Assembly: GCF_018476905.1 (NCBI RefSeq) | Contig: NZ_JAHCVK010000004.1 | Span: 1-64,000, forward strand | Reading direction: 5' to 3' | DNA from: Geomobilimonas luticola | GTDB lineage: Bacteria; Desulfobacterota; Desulfuromonadia; Geobacterales; Geobacteraceae | Length of the DNA stretch: 64,000 nucleotides | Part shown: positions 63,133-64,000 of the stretch, piece after piece | Numbering within the stretch: the stretch's first letter is position 1 | How the letters are laid out: the number at the start of each line of letters is the position of its first letter | Program-made: the position numbers and the translations under genes | Notes under the pieces: generated by a model | What the model was told of the DNA's origin: nothing | The model's database searches: none | What the model saw: the letters and a program-made list of their open reading frames with translations, nothing else

Positions 63133-63714
63133 TCAGATGCTCCTGACGTCCAGCACCCTTTCCACCTCCGGTGCGACGAACCCGGCGAACCTGCCCAGCA
63201 GTTCCATCGGGGTCGCTGCCACAAGCAAGCCAGCACGGTGACGCTCACGAATAAACTGCTCCGCCTGGGCGTGGTCGAGAAATGCAATGAGGCGGTCGTA
63301 ATAGCCGCCGACGTTGAGCAGCCCGCACGGCTTGGCATGCATGCCGAGCTGCCCCCAGGTGAGGACCTCGAAGAACTCCTCAAGGGTGCCGAGTCCGCCG
63401 GGAAGGGCGATGAATCCATCGGACAGATCGGCCATGAGCGCCTTGCGCTCATGCATGGAACCGACACGATGAAGGGTGGTCAGGCCCGGATGGGGGGTCT
63501 CCTTGCCCTCCAGCACCCTCGGTAACACGCCGATGGCCTCTCCCCCCTCCGCGAGGACGGCGTCCGCAACAGTCCCCATCAATCCGCCGCTTGCCCCGCC
63601 GTAGACCAGTCCCACCCCCATGGCAGCCAGAAGGCACCCCAATTCCCGGGCTACACGGGCATATTCGGGAGAAGATCCCCGGCTGGAGCCGCAAAAGACG
63701 CATATTCGTCGCAT
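63133..63714 (-). CDS. LOG-family protein (TIGR00730 type)
   Basis: A 193-residue Rossmann-fold protein with the PGGxGTxxE motif (ALPGGLGTLEEFFEVLTWGQL). N-terminal RRICVFCGSSRGSSPEYA and GLVYGGASGGLMGTVADA are typical, as is RKALMADLSDGFIAL. AGGAG lies 7 bases before the ATG at 63714; a longer frame is not supported. Such proteins hydrolyse nucleoside 5'-monophosphates to release the base (including cytokinin precursors); they are often mislabelled lysine decarboxylases. Bacterial role is uncertain. Confidence 0.92.
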   Translation of the reverse strand: MRRICVFCGSSRGSSPEYARVARELGCLLAAMGVGLVYGGASGGLMGTVADAVLAEGGEAIGVLPRVLEGKETPHPGLTTLHRVGSMHERKALMADLSDGFIALPGGLGTLEEFFEVLTWGQLGMHAKPCGLLNVGGYYDRLIAFLDHAQAEQFIRERHRAGLLVAATPMELLGRFAGFVAPEVERVLDVRSI

Positions 63715-63815
63715 GGAAAGACTCCTGGCAAGAAATCGCTCATTTACGTACGTCAAGTGTAGGGCGGGGTCGGCAAAAATCAAGGCGAGAAACACATCTG
63801 CTGCATGGAGAGTAC

Positions 63816-63846
63816 AAAAAAAGGGGAACGGTAACCCGCTCCCCTT
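63816..63846 (-). terminator. Terminator of the gene at the right edge
   Basis: On the minus strand AGGGGAGCGG pairs with CCGTTCCCCT around a GTTA loop, followed by seven T residues. It is 46 bp after the stop codon of the edge gene. Confidence 0.9.
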
Positions 63847-63891
63847 TATCCAACGGCGTTGTCTGCCGTGACTATCTCTATGCAAGTACCA

Positions 63892-64000
63892 TCAGTGCTT
63901 CTCGATCGCCGTAGACTTGGACGGACCGTTCATCCGTATCGCCGCGGCAAATTCCATCCAGAAAATCAGGTAGATGGAGACCATGAGCGACAGGCCGATG
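63892..64000 (-). CDS. C-terminus of a membrane protein, cut by the window edge
   Basis: The minus-strand frame ends IGLSLMVSIYLIFWMEFAAA and then IRMNGPSKSTAIEKH before TGA. It has one hydrophobic helix and a short hydrophilic tail. A strong terminator follows. The protein cannot be identified from 36 residues. Confidence 0.6.
   Translation of the reverse strand, partial: IGLSLMVSIYLIFWMEFAAAIRMNGPSKSTAIEKH

Overview
The window is a chromosomal segment of a high-GC, Gram-negative, Geobacter-like bacterium (order Geobacterales, Desulfuromonadia). The grounds are the gene content and order, a c-type (CXXCH) secreted protein behind tandem GEMM-I riboswitches, outer-membrane and lipoprotein genes, and many dispersed palindromic intergenic repeats. 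It is mostly core chromosome: I see no transposase, integrase, phage module, tRNA, rRNA or CRISPR array.

Layout. 1-12000 is almost entirely minus strand: a DUF4139 protein, an FKBP lipoprotein, EVE and DUF1015 proteins, a SPOR-NlpC/P60 lipoprotein, prfB with its programmed +1 frameshift, then lnt, corC, a dgkA-PAP2 fusion, ybeY and pgpH. 12167-16907 (plus) carries eno, NAD-salvage genes pncB and pncA-like, and DAHP synthase. 17014-25170 holds envelope genes (AMIN/SPOR-like protein, beta-helix protein, lipoprotein), a HerA-like ATPase, a PPC-domain protein, and a small locus of a 20-residue peptide, two duplicated secreted proteins and a third secreted protein. 25287-28105 has serA, trmL and a membrane protein. 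28221-31439 is a tandem pair of Big_5/propeller-like lipoproteins. 31663-35583 holds Tim44-like, HD-domain and small membrane proteins and class II aldolase.

35759-43734 is a complete kdpABCDE potassium-uptake and sensing operon (minus). 44192-49489 (plus) has mnmH and an isoquinoline-1-oxidoreductase-type molybdo-enzyme (2Fe-2S plus molybdopterin subunits) with its XdhC- and MocA-like maturation genes. 50659-53316 is a three-gene exopolysaccharide-type unit (periplasmic protein, GT2 synthase, outer-membrane barrel). 53901-56913 is a promoter, two near-identical GEMM-I riboswitches, each with its own terminator, and an 825-residue diheme Ig-repeat protein. 56993-64000 has nudC, the agmatine-to-putrescine pair aguA/aguB, DUF2721, slyX, an RlmI-type methyltransferase, a LOG-family protein and a truncated membrane gene at the edge.

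The most unusual feature is a roughly 150-bp element present three times (34091, 45251, 57887). It has a conserved core, and its terminal stem has a different sequence in each copy yet still pairs, largely through compensatory and G-U changes. This pattern indicates a structured RNA read from the plus strand, not a simple repeat. Other notable points are the tandem riboswitches with an 8-codon ORF between them, the peptide/duplicated-secreted-protein locus, an apparent frameshift at the start of the beta-helix gene, and several other dispersed palindromic repeat families.
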